A stretch of DNA of 64,000 nt from Oasisia sp. SBJ-2009 (taxonomy: Eukaryota > Annelida > Polychaeta > Sabellida > Siboglinidae), in contig OZ024867.1 of NCBI GenBank assembly GCA_964017155.1, positions 26,499,609 through 26,563,608 on the forward strand, written 5' to 3'. Under the pieces are notes generated by a model. The model was not told where the DNA came from. It worked only from the letters and a program-made list of their open reading frames with translations, and did not search any database. Shown here in pieces: positions 37,389 to 49,621 of this stretch (position 1 is its first letter; every line of letters starts with the position of its first letter). A program made the position numbers and the translations under genes.

Positions 37389-38096
37389 CGGTACTCACCA
37401 CACTTGACATCGATCCCAAACAGCTCTCAAACAAGCACTCGCACACGGTGTACAAATACAACTCTGCTAACTTTGAGGGCCTAAGGGCAGACATGGCAGC
37501 TTACGCAGCGATGTTTTTAATGGAAAATCCAACATCTAGAACAACAGAGGAGAACTGGAAATCATTCAAGAGTGCATTACATCAAGCCATCATTAAACAC
37601 GTTCCAACGACAAAGTCCAAAACTAAACGACACCTGCCTTGGATCACATGGAAAATCAAGTGTGAAATTCGGAAGAAAGACAGGCAGTATCGCAAAGCAA
37701 GAAAGTCAAAAAAGCATGAAGACTGGTCAGCCTACCCTATAAAACGGCAACAGTTACAGAAACTATTCACATCTGCTCATGATGACTACATCAGAAACGT
37801 GATTGGTGCGAGCCTGCTTGACAGAGGAAACCAAAAGAAATGTTGGTCTTTTGTCAAACTCAATAGAACTGAAAACTTGGGTATCCCTATACTCTCTGAT
37901 ACAAATGGCCTCCACATTACAAATCAAGCCAAGGCAGAGGCTTTAGACACGCACTTTGTGTCAGTCTTCACCAGTGATCATGGTAAACACTTGCCTGACA
38001 AAGGACTGTCTCCCTACCATGATATGGGCATCATAAAGTTCACACAACCCGGAATTTAAATTTTACTAAAGAACATTGACCAAACGAAAGCCCCTT
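37389..38096 (+). pseudogene. LINE ORF2 linker fragment, copy 21
   Basis: Full-length frame, LFTS and IIKFTQ type, with TGCCGTTCAG in the spacer. Confidence 0.85.
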
Positions 38097-38341
38097 ACAA
38101 AAAAGACCAATGGTATACCATTGAATACAATTGAATACCATTCAGCGTCAACGATATTTCAGCAGGACTCAGTGGTACTTTCAACGGTAATTTATTATGC
38201 CGTTCAGTACCACTGAACGGTACACAGAATACAAAATATCATTAAAAAAACATTCAGATACCATTCAGATACCATTCAAATACCATTGGCCATTATACCC
38301 CTAGTACCATTCAATGGTATTAGAATGGTATATTTTTGTAA

Positions 38342-39481
38342 GTGTTGGGTGGAGTGCAGAGGTTGGGTTGAGTGCGGAGGTTGGGTGGAGTGGGGAGGTT
38401 GGGTGGAGTGGGGAGGTTGGGTGGATTGTGGAGGTTGGGTGGAGAGGGGAGGTTGGGTGGAGTGGGGAGGTTGGGTGGAGTGGGTAGGTTGAATGGAGGG
38501 CGGAAGTTGGTTGGAGTGGGGAGGTTGGGTGGAGAGGGGAGGTTGCGTGGAGTGGGGAGGTTGGCTGGAGTGGGGAGGTTGGGTGGAGTGGGGAGGTTGG
38601 GTGGAGTGGGTAGGTTGAATGGAGGGCGGAAGTTGGTTGGAGTGGGGAGGTTGGGTGGAGAGGGGAGGTTGCATGGAGTGGGGAGGTTGGCTGGAGTGGG
38701 GAGGTTGCGTGGAGTGGGGAGGTTGGGTGGAATGGGGAGGTTGGGAGACGTGGGTAGGTTGGGTGGAGTGGGGAGGTTGGGTGGAGTGGGGAGGTTGGGT
38801 GAAGTGGGGAGGTTGGGTGGAGTGGGGAGGTTGGGTGGAGTGGGGAGGTTGGGTGGAATGGGGAGGTTGGGTGGAGTGGGGAGGTTGGGTGGAGTGGGGA
38901 GGTTGGGTGGAGTGGGGAGGTTGGGTGAAGTGGGGAGGTTGGGTGGAGTGGGGAGGTTGAATGGAGGGCGGAGGTTGGGTGAAGTGGGGAGGTTGGGTGG
39001 AGTGGGGAGGTTGGTTCGAGTGGGGAGGTTGGGAGAAGTGGGGAGGTTGGGTGGAGTGGGGAGGTTGGGTGGAGTGGGGAGGTTGGGTGGAGTGGAGAGG
39101 TTGAATGGAGGGCGGAGGTTGGGTGGAGTGGGGAGGTTGGGTGGAGTGGGGAGGTTGGGTGGAGTGGGGAGGTTGGGTGGAGTGGGGAGGTTGGGTGGAG
39201 TGGGGAGGTTGGGTGGAGTGGGGAGGTTGGGAGAAGTGGGGAGGTTGGGTGGAGTGGGGAGGTTGGGTGGAGTGGGGAGGTTGGGTGGAGTGGGGAGGTT
39301 GAATGGAGGGCGGAGGTTGGGTGGAGTGGGGAGGTTGGGTGGAGTGGGGAGGTTGGGTGGAGTGGGGAGGCTGGGTGGAGTGGGGAGGTTGGGTGGAGTG
39401 GGGAGGTTGGGAGAAGTGGGGAGGTTGGGTGGAGTGGGGAGGTTGGGTGGAGTGGGGAGGTTGGGTGAAGTGGGGAGGTTG
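38342..39481 (+). repeat. 18-bp minisatellite, block 21
   Basis: About 63 monomers. It starts like block 18 (GGATTGTGG) and then continues as the 3' part of block 17: a second clear hybrid block. Confidence 0.95.
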
Positions 39482-40189
39482 CGGTACTCACCACACTTGA
39501 CATCGATCCCAAACAGCTCTCAAACAAGCACTCGCACACGGTGTACAAATACAACTCTGCTAACTTTGAGGGCCTAAGGGCAGACATGGCAGCTTACGCA
39601 GCGATGTTTTTAATGGAAAATCCAACATCTAGAACAACAGAGGAGAACTGGAAATCATTCAAGAGTGCATTACATCAAGCCATCATTAAACACGTTCCAA
39701 CGACAAAGTCCAAAACTAAACGACACCTGCCTTGGATCACATGGAAAATCAAGTGTGAAATTCGGAAGAAAGACAGGCAGTATCGCAAAGCAAGAAAGTC
39801 AAAAAAGCATGAAGACTGGTCAGCCTACCCTATAAAACGGCAACAGTTACAGAAACTATTCACATCTGCTCATGATGACTACATCAGAAACGTGATTGGT
39901 GCGAGCCTGCTTGACAGAGGAAACCAAAAGAAATGTTGGTCTTTTGTCAAACTCAATAGAACTGAAAACTTGGGTATCCCTATACTCTCTGATACAAATG
40001 GCCTCCACATTACAAATCAAGCCAAGGCAGAGGCTTTAGACACGCACTTTGTGTCAGTCTTCACCAGTGATCATGGTAAACACTTGCCTGACAAAGGACT
40101 GTCTCCCTACCATGATATGGGCATCATAAAGTTCACACAACCCGGAATTTAAATTTTACTAAAGAACATTGACCAAACGAAAGCCCCTT
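39482..40189 (+). pseudogene. LINE ORF2 linker fragment, copy 22
   Basis: Full-length frame, LFTS and IIKFTQ type. Confidence 0.85.
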
Positions 40190-40434
40190 ACAAAAAAGAC
40201 CAATGGTATACCATTGAATACAATTGAATACCATTCAGCGTCAACGATATTTCAGCAGGACTCAGTGGTACTTTCAACGGTAATTTATTATGCCATTCAG
40301 TACCACTGAACGGTACACAGAATACAAAATATCATTAAAAAAACATTCAGATACCATTCAGATACCATTCAAATACCATTGGCCATTATACCCCTAGTAC
40401 CATTCAATGGTATTAGAATGGTATATTTTTGTAA

Positions 40435-41574
40435 GTGTTGGGTGGAGTGCAGAGGTTGGGTTGAGTGCGGAGGTTGGGTGGAGTGGGGAGGTTGGGTGGA
40501 GTGGGGAGGTTGGGTGGATTGTGGAGGTTGGGTGGAGAGGGGAGGTTGGGTGGAGTGGGGAGGTTGGGTGGAGTGGGGAGGTTGGGTGGAGTGGGGAGGT
40601 TGGGTGGAGTGGGGAGGTTGGGTGGAGTGGGGAGGTTGGGTGGAGTGGGGAGGTTGGGTGGAGTGGGGAGGTTGGGTGGAGTGGGGAGGTTGGATGGAGT
40701 GGGGAGGTTGGGTGAAGTGGGGAGGTTGGGTGGAGTGGGGAGGTTGGGTGAAGTGGGGAGGTTGGGTGGAGTGGGGAGATTGAATGGAGGGCGGAGGTTG
40801 GGTGAAGTGGGGAGGTTGGGTGGAGTGGGGAGGTTGGTTCAAGTGGGGAGGTTGGGAGAAGTGGGGAGGTTGGGTGGAGTGGGGAGGTTGGGTGGAGTGG
40901 GGAGGTTGGGTGGAGTGGGGAGGTTGAATGGAGGGCGGAGGTTGGGTGGAGTGGGGAGGTTGGGTGGAGTGGGGAGGTTGGGTGGAGTGGGGAGGTTGGG
41001 TGGCGTGGGGAGGTTGGGTGGAGTGGGGAGGTTGGGAGAAGTGGGGAGTTTCGGTGGAGTGGGGAGGTTGCGTGGAGTGCGGAGGTTGGCTGGAGTGGGG
41101 AGGTTGGGTGGAGTGGGGAGGTTGGGTGGAGTGGGGAGGTTGGGAGAAGTGGGGAGGTTGGGTGGAGTGGGGAGGTGGGGTGGAGTGGGGAGGTTGGGTG
41201 GAGTGGGGAGGTTGGGTGAAGTGGGGAGGTTGGGTGGAGTAGGGAGGTTGGGTGGAGTGGGGAGGTTGGGTGGAGTGGGGAGGTTGGGTGGAGTGGGGAG
41301 GTTGAATGGAGTGGGGAGGTTGGGTGGAGTGGGGAGGTTGGGTGGAGTGGGGAGGTTGGGTGGAGTGGGGAGGTTGAATGGAGGGCGGAGGTTGGGTGGA
41401 GTGGGGAGGTTGGGTGGAGTGGGGAGGTTGGGTGGAGAGGGGAGGTTGGGTGGAGTGGGGAGGTTGGGTGAAGTGGGGAGGTTGGGTGGAGTGGGGAGGT
41501 TGGGTGGAGTGGGGAGGTTGGGTGAAGTGGGGAGGTTGGGTGGAGTGCGGAGGTTGGGTGAAATGGGGAGGTTG
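40435..41574 (+). repeat. 18-bp minisatellite, block 22
   Basis: About 63 monomers. It is close to block 25 in length and order, with a private GGTGGCGTGG near 41002. Confidence 0.95.
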
Positions 41575-42277
41575 CGGTACTCACCACACTTGACATCGAT
41601 CCCAAACAGCTCTCAAACAAGCACTCGCACACGGTGTACAAATACAACTCTGCTAACTTTGAGGGCCTAAGGGCAGACATGGCAGCTTACGCAGCGATGT
41701 TTTTAATGGAAAATCCAACATCTAGAACAACAGAGGAGAACTGGAAATCATTCAAGAGTGCATCAAGCCATCATTAAACACGTTCCAACGACAAAGTCCA
41801 AAACTAAACGACACCTGCCTTGGATCACATGGAAAATCAAGTGTGAAATTCGGAAGAAAGACAGGCAGTATCGCAAAGCAAGAAAGTCAAAAAAGCATGA
41901 AGACTGGTCAGCCTACCCTATAAAACGGCAACAGTTACAGAAACTATTGACATCTGCTCATGATGACTACATCAGAAACGTGATTGCTGCGAGCCTGCTT
42001 GACAGAGGAAACCAAAAGAAATGTTGGTCTTTTGTCAAACTCAATAGAACTGAAAACTTGGGTATCCCTATACTCTCTGATACAAATGGCCTCCACATTA
42101 CAAATCAAGCCAAGGCAGAGGCTTTAGACACGCACTTTGTGTCAGTCTTCACCAGTGATCATGGTAAACACTTGCCTGACAAAGGACTGTCTCCCTACCA
42201 TGATATGGGCATCATACAGTTCACACAACCCGGAATTTAAATTTTACTAAAGAACATTGACCAAACGAAAGCCCCTT
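41575..42277 (+). pseudogene. LINE ORF2 linker fragment, copy 23 (5-bp deletion)
   Basis: Has the 5-bp deletion and IAAS markers of copy 19. Confidence 0.87.
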
Positions 42278-42522
42278 ACAAAAAAGACCAATGGTATACC
42301 ATTGAATACAATTGAATACCATTCAGCGTCAACGATATTTCAGCAGGACTCAGTGGTACTTTCAACGGTAATTTATTATGCCATTCAGTACCACTGAACG
42401 GTACACAGAATACAAAATATCATTAAAAAAACATTCAGATACCATTCAGATACCATTCAAATACCATTGGCCATTATACCCCTAGAACCATTCAATGGTA
42501 TTTGAATGGTATATTTTTGTAA

Positions 42523-43320
42523 GTGTTGGGTGGAGTCAGGAGGTTGGGTGGAGTGCGGAGGTTGGGTGGAGTGGGGAGGTTGGGTGGAATGGGGAGGTTG
42601 GGAGAAGTGGGGAGGTTGGGTGGAGTGGGGAGGTTGGGTGGAGTGGGGAGGTTGGGTGGAGTGGGGAGGTTGAATGGAGGGCGGAGGTTGGGTGGAGTGG
42701 GGAGGTTGGGTGGAGTGGGGAGGTTGGGTGGAGTGGGGAGGTTGGGTGGAGTGGGGAGGTTGGGTGGAGTGGGGAGGTTGGGAGAAGTGGGGAGTTTCGG
42801 TGGAGTGGGGAGGTTGCGTGGAGTGCGGAGGTTGGCTGGAGTGGGGAGGTTGGGTGGAGTGGGGAGGTTGGGTGGAGTGGGGAGGTTGGGAGAAGTGGGG
42901 AGGTTGGGTGGAGTGGGGAGGTGGGGTGGAGTGGGGAGGTTGGGTGGAGTGGGGAGGTTGGGTGAAGTGGGGAGGTTGGGTGGAGTAGGGAGGTTGGGTG
43001 GAGTGGGGAGGTTGGGTGGAGTGGGGAGGTTGGGTGGAGTGGGGAGGTTGAATGGAGTGGGGAGGTTGGGTGGAGTGGGGAGGTTGGGTGGAGTGGGGAG
43101 GTTGGGTGGAGTGGGGAGGTTGAATGGAGGGCGGAGGTTGGGTGGAGTGGGGAGGTTGGGTGGAGTGGGGAGGTTGGGTGGAGAGGGGAGGTTGGGTGGA
43201 GTGGGGAGGTTGGGTGAAGTGGGGAGGTTGGGTGGAGTGGGGAGGTTGGGTGGAGTGGGGAGGTTGGGTGAAGTGGGGAGGTTGGGTGGAGTGCGGAGGT
43301 TGGGTGAAATGGGGAGGTTG
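42523..43320 (+). repeat. 18-bp minisatellite, block 23
   Basis: About 44 monomers, block 19 type. Confidence 0.95.
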
Positions 43321-44023
43321 CGGTACTCACCACACTTGACATCGATCCCAAACAGCTCTCAAACAAGCACTCGCACACGGTGTACAAATACAACTCTGCT
43401 AACTTTGAGGGCCTAAGGGCAGACATGGCAGCTTACGCAGCGATGTTTTTAATGGAAAATCCAACATCTAGAACAACAGAGGAGAACTGGAAATCATTCA
43501 AGAGTGCATCAAGCCATCATTAAACACGTTCCAACGACAAATTCCAAAACTAAACGACACCTGCCTTGGATCACATGTAAAATCAAGTGTGAAATTCGGA
43601 AGAAAGACAGGCAGTATCGCAAAGCAAGAAAGTCAAAAAAGCATGAAGACTGGTCAGCCTACCCTATAAAACGGCAACAGTTACAGAAACTATTGACATC
43701 TGCTCATGATGACTACATCAGAAACGTGATTGCTGCGAGCCTGCTTGACAGAGGAAACCAAAAGAAATGTTGGTCTTTTGTCAAACTCAATAGAACTGAA
43801 AACTTGGGTATCCCTATACTCTCTGATACAAATGGCCTCCACATTACAAATCAAGCCAAGGCAGAGGCTTTAGACACGCACTTTGTGTCAGTCTTCACCA
43901 GTGATCATGGTAAACACTTGCCTGACAAAGGACTGTCTCCCTACCATGATATGGGCATCATACAGTTCACACAACCCGGAATTTAAATTTTACTAAAGAA
44001 CATTGACCAAACGAAAGCCCCTT
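43321..44023 (+). pseudogene. LINE ORF2 linker fragment, copy 24 (5-bp deletion)
   Basis: Has the 5-bp deletion and IAAS markers plus two private changes: Lys-to-Asn (AAATTCC) and Trp-to-Cys in the conserved PWIT motif (ACATGTAAAATC). Confidence 0.87.
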
Positions 44024-44268
44024 ACAAAAAAGACCAATGGTATACCATTGAATACAATTGAATACCATTCAGCGTCAACGATATTTCAGCAGGACTCAGT
44101 GGTACTTTCAACGGTAATTTATTATGCCATTCAGTACCACTGAACGGTACACAGAATACAAAATATCATTAAAAAAACATTCAGATACCATTCAGATACC
44201 ATTCAAATACCATTGGCCATTATACCCCTAGAACCATTCAATGGTATTTGAATGGTATATTTTTGTAA

Positions 44269-46575
44269 GTGTTGGGTGGAGTCAGGAGGTTGGGTGGAGT
44301 GCGGAGGTTGGGTGGAGTGGGGAGGTTGGGTGGAATGGGGAGGTTGGGAGACGTGGGGAGGTTGGGTGGAGTGGGGAGGTTGGGTGGAGTGGGGAGGTTG
44401 GGTGAAGTGGGGAGGTTGCGTGGAGTGGGGAGGTTGGATGGAGTGGGGAGGTTGGGTGAAGTGGGGAGGTTGGGTGGTGGAGAGGTTGGGTGGAGTGGGG
44501 AGGTTGGGTGGAGTGGGGAGGTTGGGTGGAGTGGGGAGGTTGGGTGGAGTGGGGAGGTTGAATGGAGGGGGAGGTTGGGTGGAGTGGGGAGGTTGGGTGG
44601 AGTGGGGAGGTTGGATGGAGTGGGGAGGTTGGGTGAAGTGGGGAGGTTGGGTGGAGTGGGGAGGTTGGGTGGAGTGGGGAGGTTGGGTGGAGTGGGGAGG
44701 TTGGGTGGAGTGGGGAGGTTGGGTGGAGTGGGGAGGTTGGGTGAACTGGGGAGGTTGGGAGAAGTGGGGAGGTTGGGTGGAGTGGGGAGGTTGGGTGGAG
44801 TGGGGAGGTTGGGTGGAGTGGGGAGGTTGGGTGAAGTGGGGAGGTTGGGTGGAGTGGGGAGGTTGAATGGAGGGCGGAGGTTGGGTGAAGTGGCGAGGTT
44901 GGATGGAGTGGGGAGGTTGGTTCGAGTGGGGAGGTTGGGAGAAGTGGGGAGGTTGGGTGGAGTGGGGAGGTTGGGTGGAGTGGGGAGGTTGGGTGGAGTG
45001 GGGAGGTTGAATGGAGGGCGGAGGTTGGGTGGAGTGGGGAGGTTGGGTGGAGTGGGGAGGTTGGGTGGAGTGGGGAGGTTGGGTGGAGTGGGGAGGTTGG
45101 GTGGAGTGGGGAGGTTGGGTGGAGTGGGGAGGTTGGGAGAAGTGGGGATGTTGGGTGGAGTGGGGAGATTGGGTGGAGTGGGGAGGTTGGGTGAAGTGGG
45201 GAGGTTGGGTGGAGTGGGGAGGTTGGGTGAAATGGGGAGGTTGGGTGGAGTAGGGAGGTTGGCTGGAGTGGGGAGGTTGGGTGGAGTGGGGAGGTTGGGT
45301 GGAGTGGGGACGTTGGGTGAACTGGGGAGGTTGGGAGAAGTGGGGAGGTTGAATGGAGAGCGGAGGTTGGGTGAAGTGGGGAGGTTGGGTGGAGTGGGGA
45401 GGTTGGTTCGAGTGGGGAGGTTGGGAGAAGTGGGGAGGTTGGGTGGAGTGGGGAGGTTGGGTGGAGTGGGGAGGTTGGGTGGAGTGGGGAGGTTGAATGG
45501 AGGGCGGAGGTTGGGTGGAGTGGGGAGGTTGGGTGGAGTGGGGAGGTTGGGTGGAGTGGGGAGGTTGAGTGGAGTGGGTAGGTTGAATGGAGGGCGGAAG
45601 TTGGTTGGAGTGGGGAGGTTGGGTGGAGAGGGGAGGTTGGGTGGAGTGGGGAGGTTGGCTGGAGTGGGGAGGTTGGGTGGAGTGGGGAGGTTGGGTGGAG
45701 TGGGTAGGTTGAATGGAGGGCGGAAGTTGGTTGGAGTGGGGAGGTTGGGTGGAGAGGGGAGGTTGCATGGAGTGGGGAGGTTGGCTGGAGTGGGGAGGTT
45801 GGGTGGAGTGGGGAGGTTGGGTGGAATGGGGAGGTTGGGAGACGTGGGTAGGTTGGGTGGAGTGGGGAGGTTGGGTGGAGTGGGGAGGTTGGGTGAAGTG
45901 GGGAGGTTGGGTGGAGTGGGGAGGTTGGGTGGAGTGGGGAGGTTGGGTGGAATGGGGAGGTTGGGTGGAGTGGGGAGGTTGGGTGGAGTGGGGAGGTTGG
46001 GTGGAGTGGGGAGGTTGGGTGAAGTGGGGAGGTTGGGTGGAGTGGGGAGGTTGAATGGAGGGCGGAGGTTGGGTGAAGTGGGGAGGTTGGGTGGAGTGGG
46101 GAGGTTGGTTCGAGTGGGGAGGTTGGGAGAAGTGGGGAGGTTGGGTGGAGTGGGGAGGTTGGGTGGAGTGGGGAGGTTGGGTGGAGTGGAGAGGTTGAAT
46201 GGAGGGCGGAGGTTGGGTGGAGTGGGGAGGTTGGGTGGAGTGGGGAGGTTGGGTGGAGTGGGGAGGTTGGGTGGAGTGGGGAGGTTGGGTGGAGTGGGGA
46301 GGTTGGGTGGAGTGGGGAGGTTGGGAGAAGTGGGGAGGTTGGGTGGAGTGGGGAGGTTGGGTGGAGTGGGGAGGTTGGGTGGAGTGGGGAGGTTGAATGG
46401 AGGGCGGAGGTTGGGTGGAGTGGGGAGGTTGGGTGGAGTGGGGAGGTTGGGTGGAGTGGGGAGGCTGGGTGGAGTGGGGAGGTTGGGTGGAGTGGGGAGG
46501 TTGGGAGAAGTGGGGAGGTTGGGTGGAGTGGGGAGGTTGGCTGGAGTGGGGAGGTTGGGTGAAGTGGGGAGGTTG
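44269..46575 (+). repeat. 18-bp minisatellite, block 24 (longest)
   Basis: About 128 monomers. It starts like left-half blocks (A leader, GAGACGTGG, GGTTGCGTGG) and then runs into right-half order. Irregular monomers occur near 4447x (GGTGGTGGAGAGG) and 44560 (GAATGGAGGGGGAGG), each changing the phase. Confidence 0.95.
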
Positions 46576-47283
46576 CGGTACTCACCACACTTGACATCGA
46601 TCCCAAACAGCTCTCAAACAAGCACTCGCACACGGTGTACAAATACAACTCTGCTAACTTTGAGGGCCTAAGGGCAGACATGGCAGCTTACGCAGCGATG
46701 TTTTTAATGGAAAATCCAACATCTAGAACAACAGAGGAGAACTGGAAATCATTCAAGAGTGCATTACATCAAGCCATCATTAAACACGTTCCAACGACAA
46801 AGTCCAAAACTAAACGACACCTGCCTTGGATCACATGGAAAATCAAGTGTGAAATTCGGAAGAAAGACAGGCAGTATCGCAAAGCAAGAAAGTCAAAAAA
46901 GCATGAAGACTGGTCAGCCTACCCTATAAAACGGCAACAGTTACAGAAACTATTCACATCTGCTCATGATGACTACATCAGAAACGTGATTGGTGCGAGC
47001 CTGCTTGACAGAGGAAACCAAAAGAAATGTTGGTCTTTTGTCAAACTCAATAGAACTGAAAACTTGGGTATCCCTATACTCTCTGATACAAATGGCCTCC
47101 ACATTACAAATCAAGCCAAGGCAGAGGCTTTAGACACGCACTTTGTGTCAGTCTTCACCAGTGATCATGGTAAACACTTGCCTGACAAAGGACTGTCTCC
47201 CTACCATGATATGGGCATCATAAAGTTCACACAACCCGGAATTTAAATTTTACTAAAGAACATTGACCAAACGAAAGCCCCTT
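46576..47283 (+). pseudogene. LINE ORF2 linker fragment, copy 25
   Basis: Full-length frame, LFTS and IIKFTQ type. Confidence 0.85.
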
Positions 47284-47528
47284 ACAAAAAAGACCAATGG
47301 TATACCATTGAATACAATTGAATACCATTCAGCGTCAACGATATTTCAGCAGGACTCAGTGGTACTTTCAACGGTAATTTATTATGCCATTCAGTACCAC
47401 TGAACGGTACACAGAATACAAAATATCATTAAAAAAACATTCAGATACCATTCAGATACCATTCAAATACCATTGGCCATTATACCCCTAGTACCATTCA
47501 ATGGTATTAGAATGGTATATTTTTGTAA

Positions 47529-48668
47529 GTGTTGGGTGGAGTGCAGAGGTTGGGTTGAGTGCGGAGGTTGGGTGGAGTGGGGAGGTTGGGTGGAGTGGGG
47601 AGGTTGGGTGGATTGTGGAGGTTGGGTGGAGAGGGAAGGTTGGGTGGAGTGGGGAGGTTGGGTGGAGTGGGGAGGTTGGGTGGAGTGGGGAGGTTGGGTG
47701 GAGTGGGGAGGTTGGGTGGAGTGGGGAGGTTGGGTGGAGTGGGGAGGTTGGGTGGAGTGGGGAGGTTGGGTGGAGTGGGGAGGTTGGATGGAGTGGGGAG
47801 GTTGGGTGAAGTGGGGAGGTTGGGTGGAGTGGGGAGGTTGGGTGAAGTGGGGAGGTTGGGTGGAGTGGGGAGATTGAATGGAGGGCGGAGGTTGGGTGAA
47901 GTGGGGAGGTTGGGTGGAGTGGGGAGGTTGGTTCGAGTGGGGAGGTTGGGAGAAGTGGGGAGGTTGGGTGGAGTGGGGAGGTTGGGTGGAGTGGGGAGGT
48001 TGGGTGGAGTGGGGAGGTTGAATGGAGGGCGGAGGTTGGGTGGAGTGGGGAGGTTGGGTGGAGTGGGGAGGTTGGGTGGAGTGGGGAGGTTGGGTGGAGT
48101 GGGGAGGTTGGGTGGAGTGGGGAGGTTGGGAGAAGTGGGGAGTTTCGGTGGAGTGGGGAGGTTGCGTGGAGTGCGGAGGTTGGCTGGAGTGGGGAGGTTG
48201 GGTGGAGTGGGGAGGTTGGGTGGAGCGGGGAGGTTGGGAGAAGTGGGGAGGTTGGGTGGAGTGGGGAGGTGGGGTGGAGTGTGGAGGTTGGGTGGACTGG
48301 GGAGGTTGGGTGAAGTGGGGAGGTTGGGTGGAGTAGGGAGGTTGGGTGGAGTGGGGAGGTTGGGTGGAGTGGGGAGGTTGGGTGGAGTGGGGAGGTTGAA
48401 TGGAGTGGGGAGGTTGGGTGGAGTGGGGAGGTTGGGTGGAGTGGGGAGGTTGGGTGGAGTGGGGAGATTGAATGGAGGGCGGAGGTTGGGTGGAGTGGGG
48501 AGGTTGGGTGGAGTGGGGAGGTTGGGTGGAGAGGGGAGGTTGGGTGGAGTGGGGAGGTTGGGTGAAGTGGGGAGGTTGGGTGGAGTGGGGAGGTTGGGTG
48601 GAGTGGGGAGGTTGGGTGAAGTGGGGAGGTTGGGTGGAGTGGGGAGGTTGGGTGAAGTGGGGAGGTTG
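47529..48668 (+). repeat. 18-bp minisatellite, block 25
   Basis: About 63 monomers, block 22 type, with GGTTCGAGTGG instead of GGTTCAAGTGG and private GTGTGGAGG and GGACTGGGG variants that it shares with block 26. Confidence 0.95.
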
Positions 48669-49376
48669 CGGTACTCACCACACTTGACATCGATCCCAAA
48701 CAGCTCTCAAACAAGCACTCGCACACGGTGTACAAATACAACTCTGCTAACTTTGAGGGCCTAAGGGCAGACATGGCAGCTTACGCAGCGATGTTTTTAA
48801 TGGAAAATCCAACATCTAGAACAACAGAGGAGAACTGGAAATCATTCAAGAGTGCATTACATCAAGCCATCATTAAACACGTTCCAACGACAAAGTCCAA
48901 AACTAAACGACACCTGCCTTGGATCACATGGAAAATCAAGTGTGAAATTCGGAAGAAAGACAGGCAGTATCGCAAAGCAAGAAAGTCAAAAAAGCATGAA
49001 GACTGGTCAGCCTACCCTATAAAACGGCAACAGTTACAGAAACTATTCACATCTGCTCATGATGACTACATCAGAAACGTGATTGGTGCGAGCCTGCTTG
49101 ACAGAGGAAACCAAAAGAAATGTTGGTCTTTTGTCAAACTCAATAGAACTGAAAACTTGGGTATCCCTATACTCTCTGATACAAATGGCCTCCACATTAC
49201 AAATCAAGCCAAGGCAGAGGCTTTAGACACGCACTTTGTGTCAGTCTACACCAGTGATCATGGTAAACACTTGCCTGACAAAGGACTGTCTCCCTACCAT
49301 GATATGGGCATCATACAGTTCACACAACCCAGAATTTAAATTTTACTAAAGAACATTGACCAAACGAAAGCCCCTT
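48669..49376 (+). pseudogene. LINE ORF2 linker fragment, copy 26
   Basis: Full-length frame. First copy with VYTS for VFTS and CCCAGAATTT (Arg for Gly before the final Ile). The spacer is subtype B' (CTAGTACC with a restored TTTGAATGG stem). Confidence 0.85.
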
Positions 49377-49621
49377 ACAAAAAAGACCAATGGTATACCA
49401 TTGAATACAATTGAATACCATTCAGCGTCAACGATATTTCAGCAGGACTCAGTGGTACTTTCAACGGTAATTTATTATGCCATTCAGTACCACTGAACGG
49501 TACACAGAATACAAAATATCATTAAAAAAACATTCAGATACCATTCAGATACCATTCAAATACCATTGGCCATTATACCCCTAGTACCATTCAATGGTAT
49601 TTGAATGGTATATTTTTGTAA

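Noticed and set aside
44269..46671. An 800-codon plus-strand ORF and similar GRLGGV/GGWVEW repeat ORFs across the array
   Set aside because: The monomer length is a multiple of 3 and has no stop in these frames, so long ORFs are automatic. Many begin with GTG or TTG and none shows a domain.
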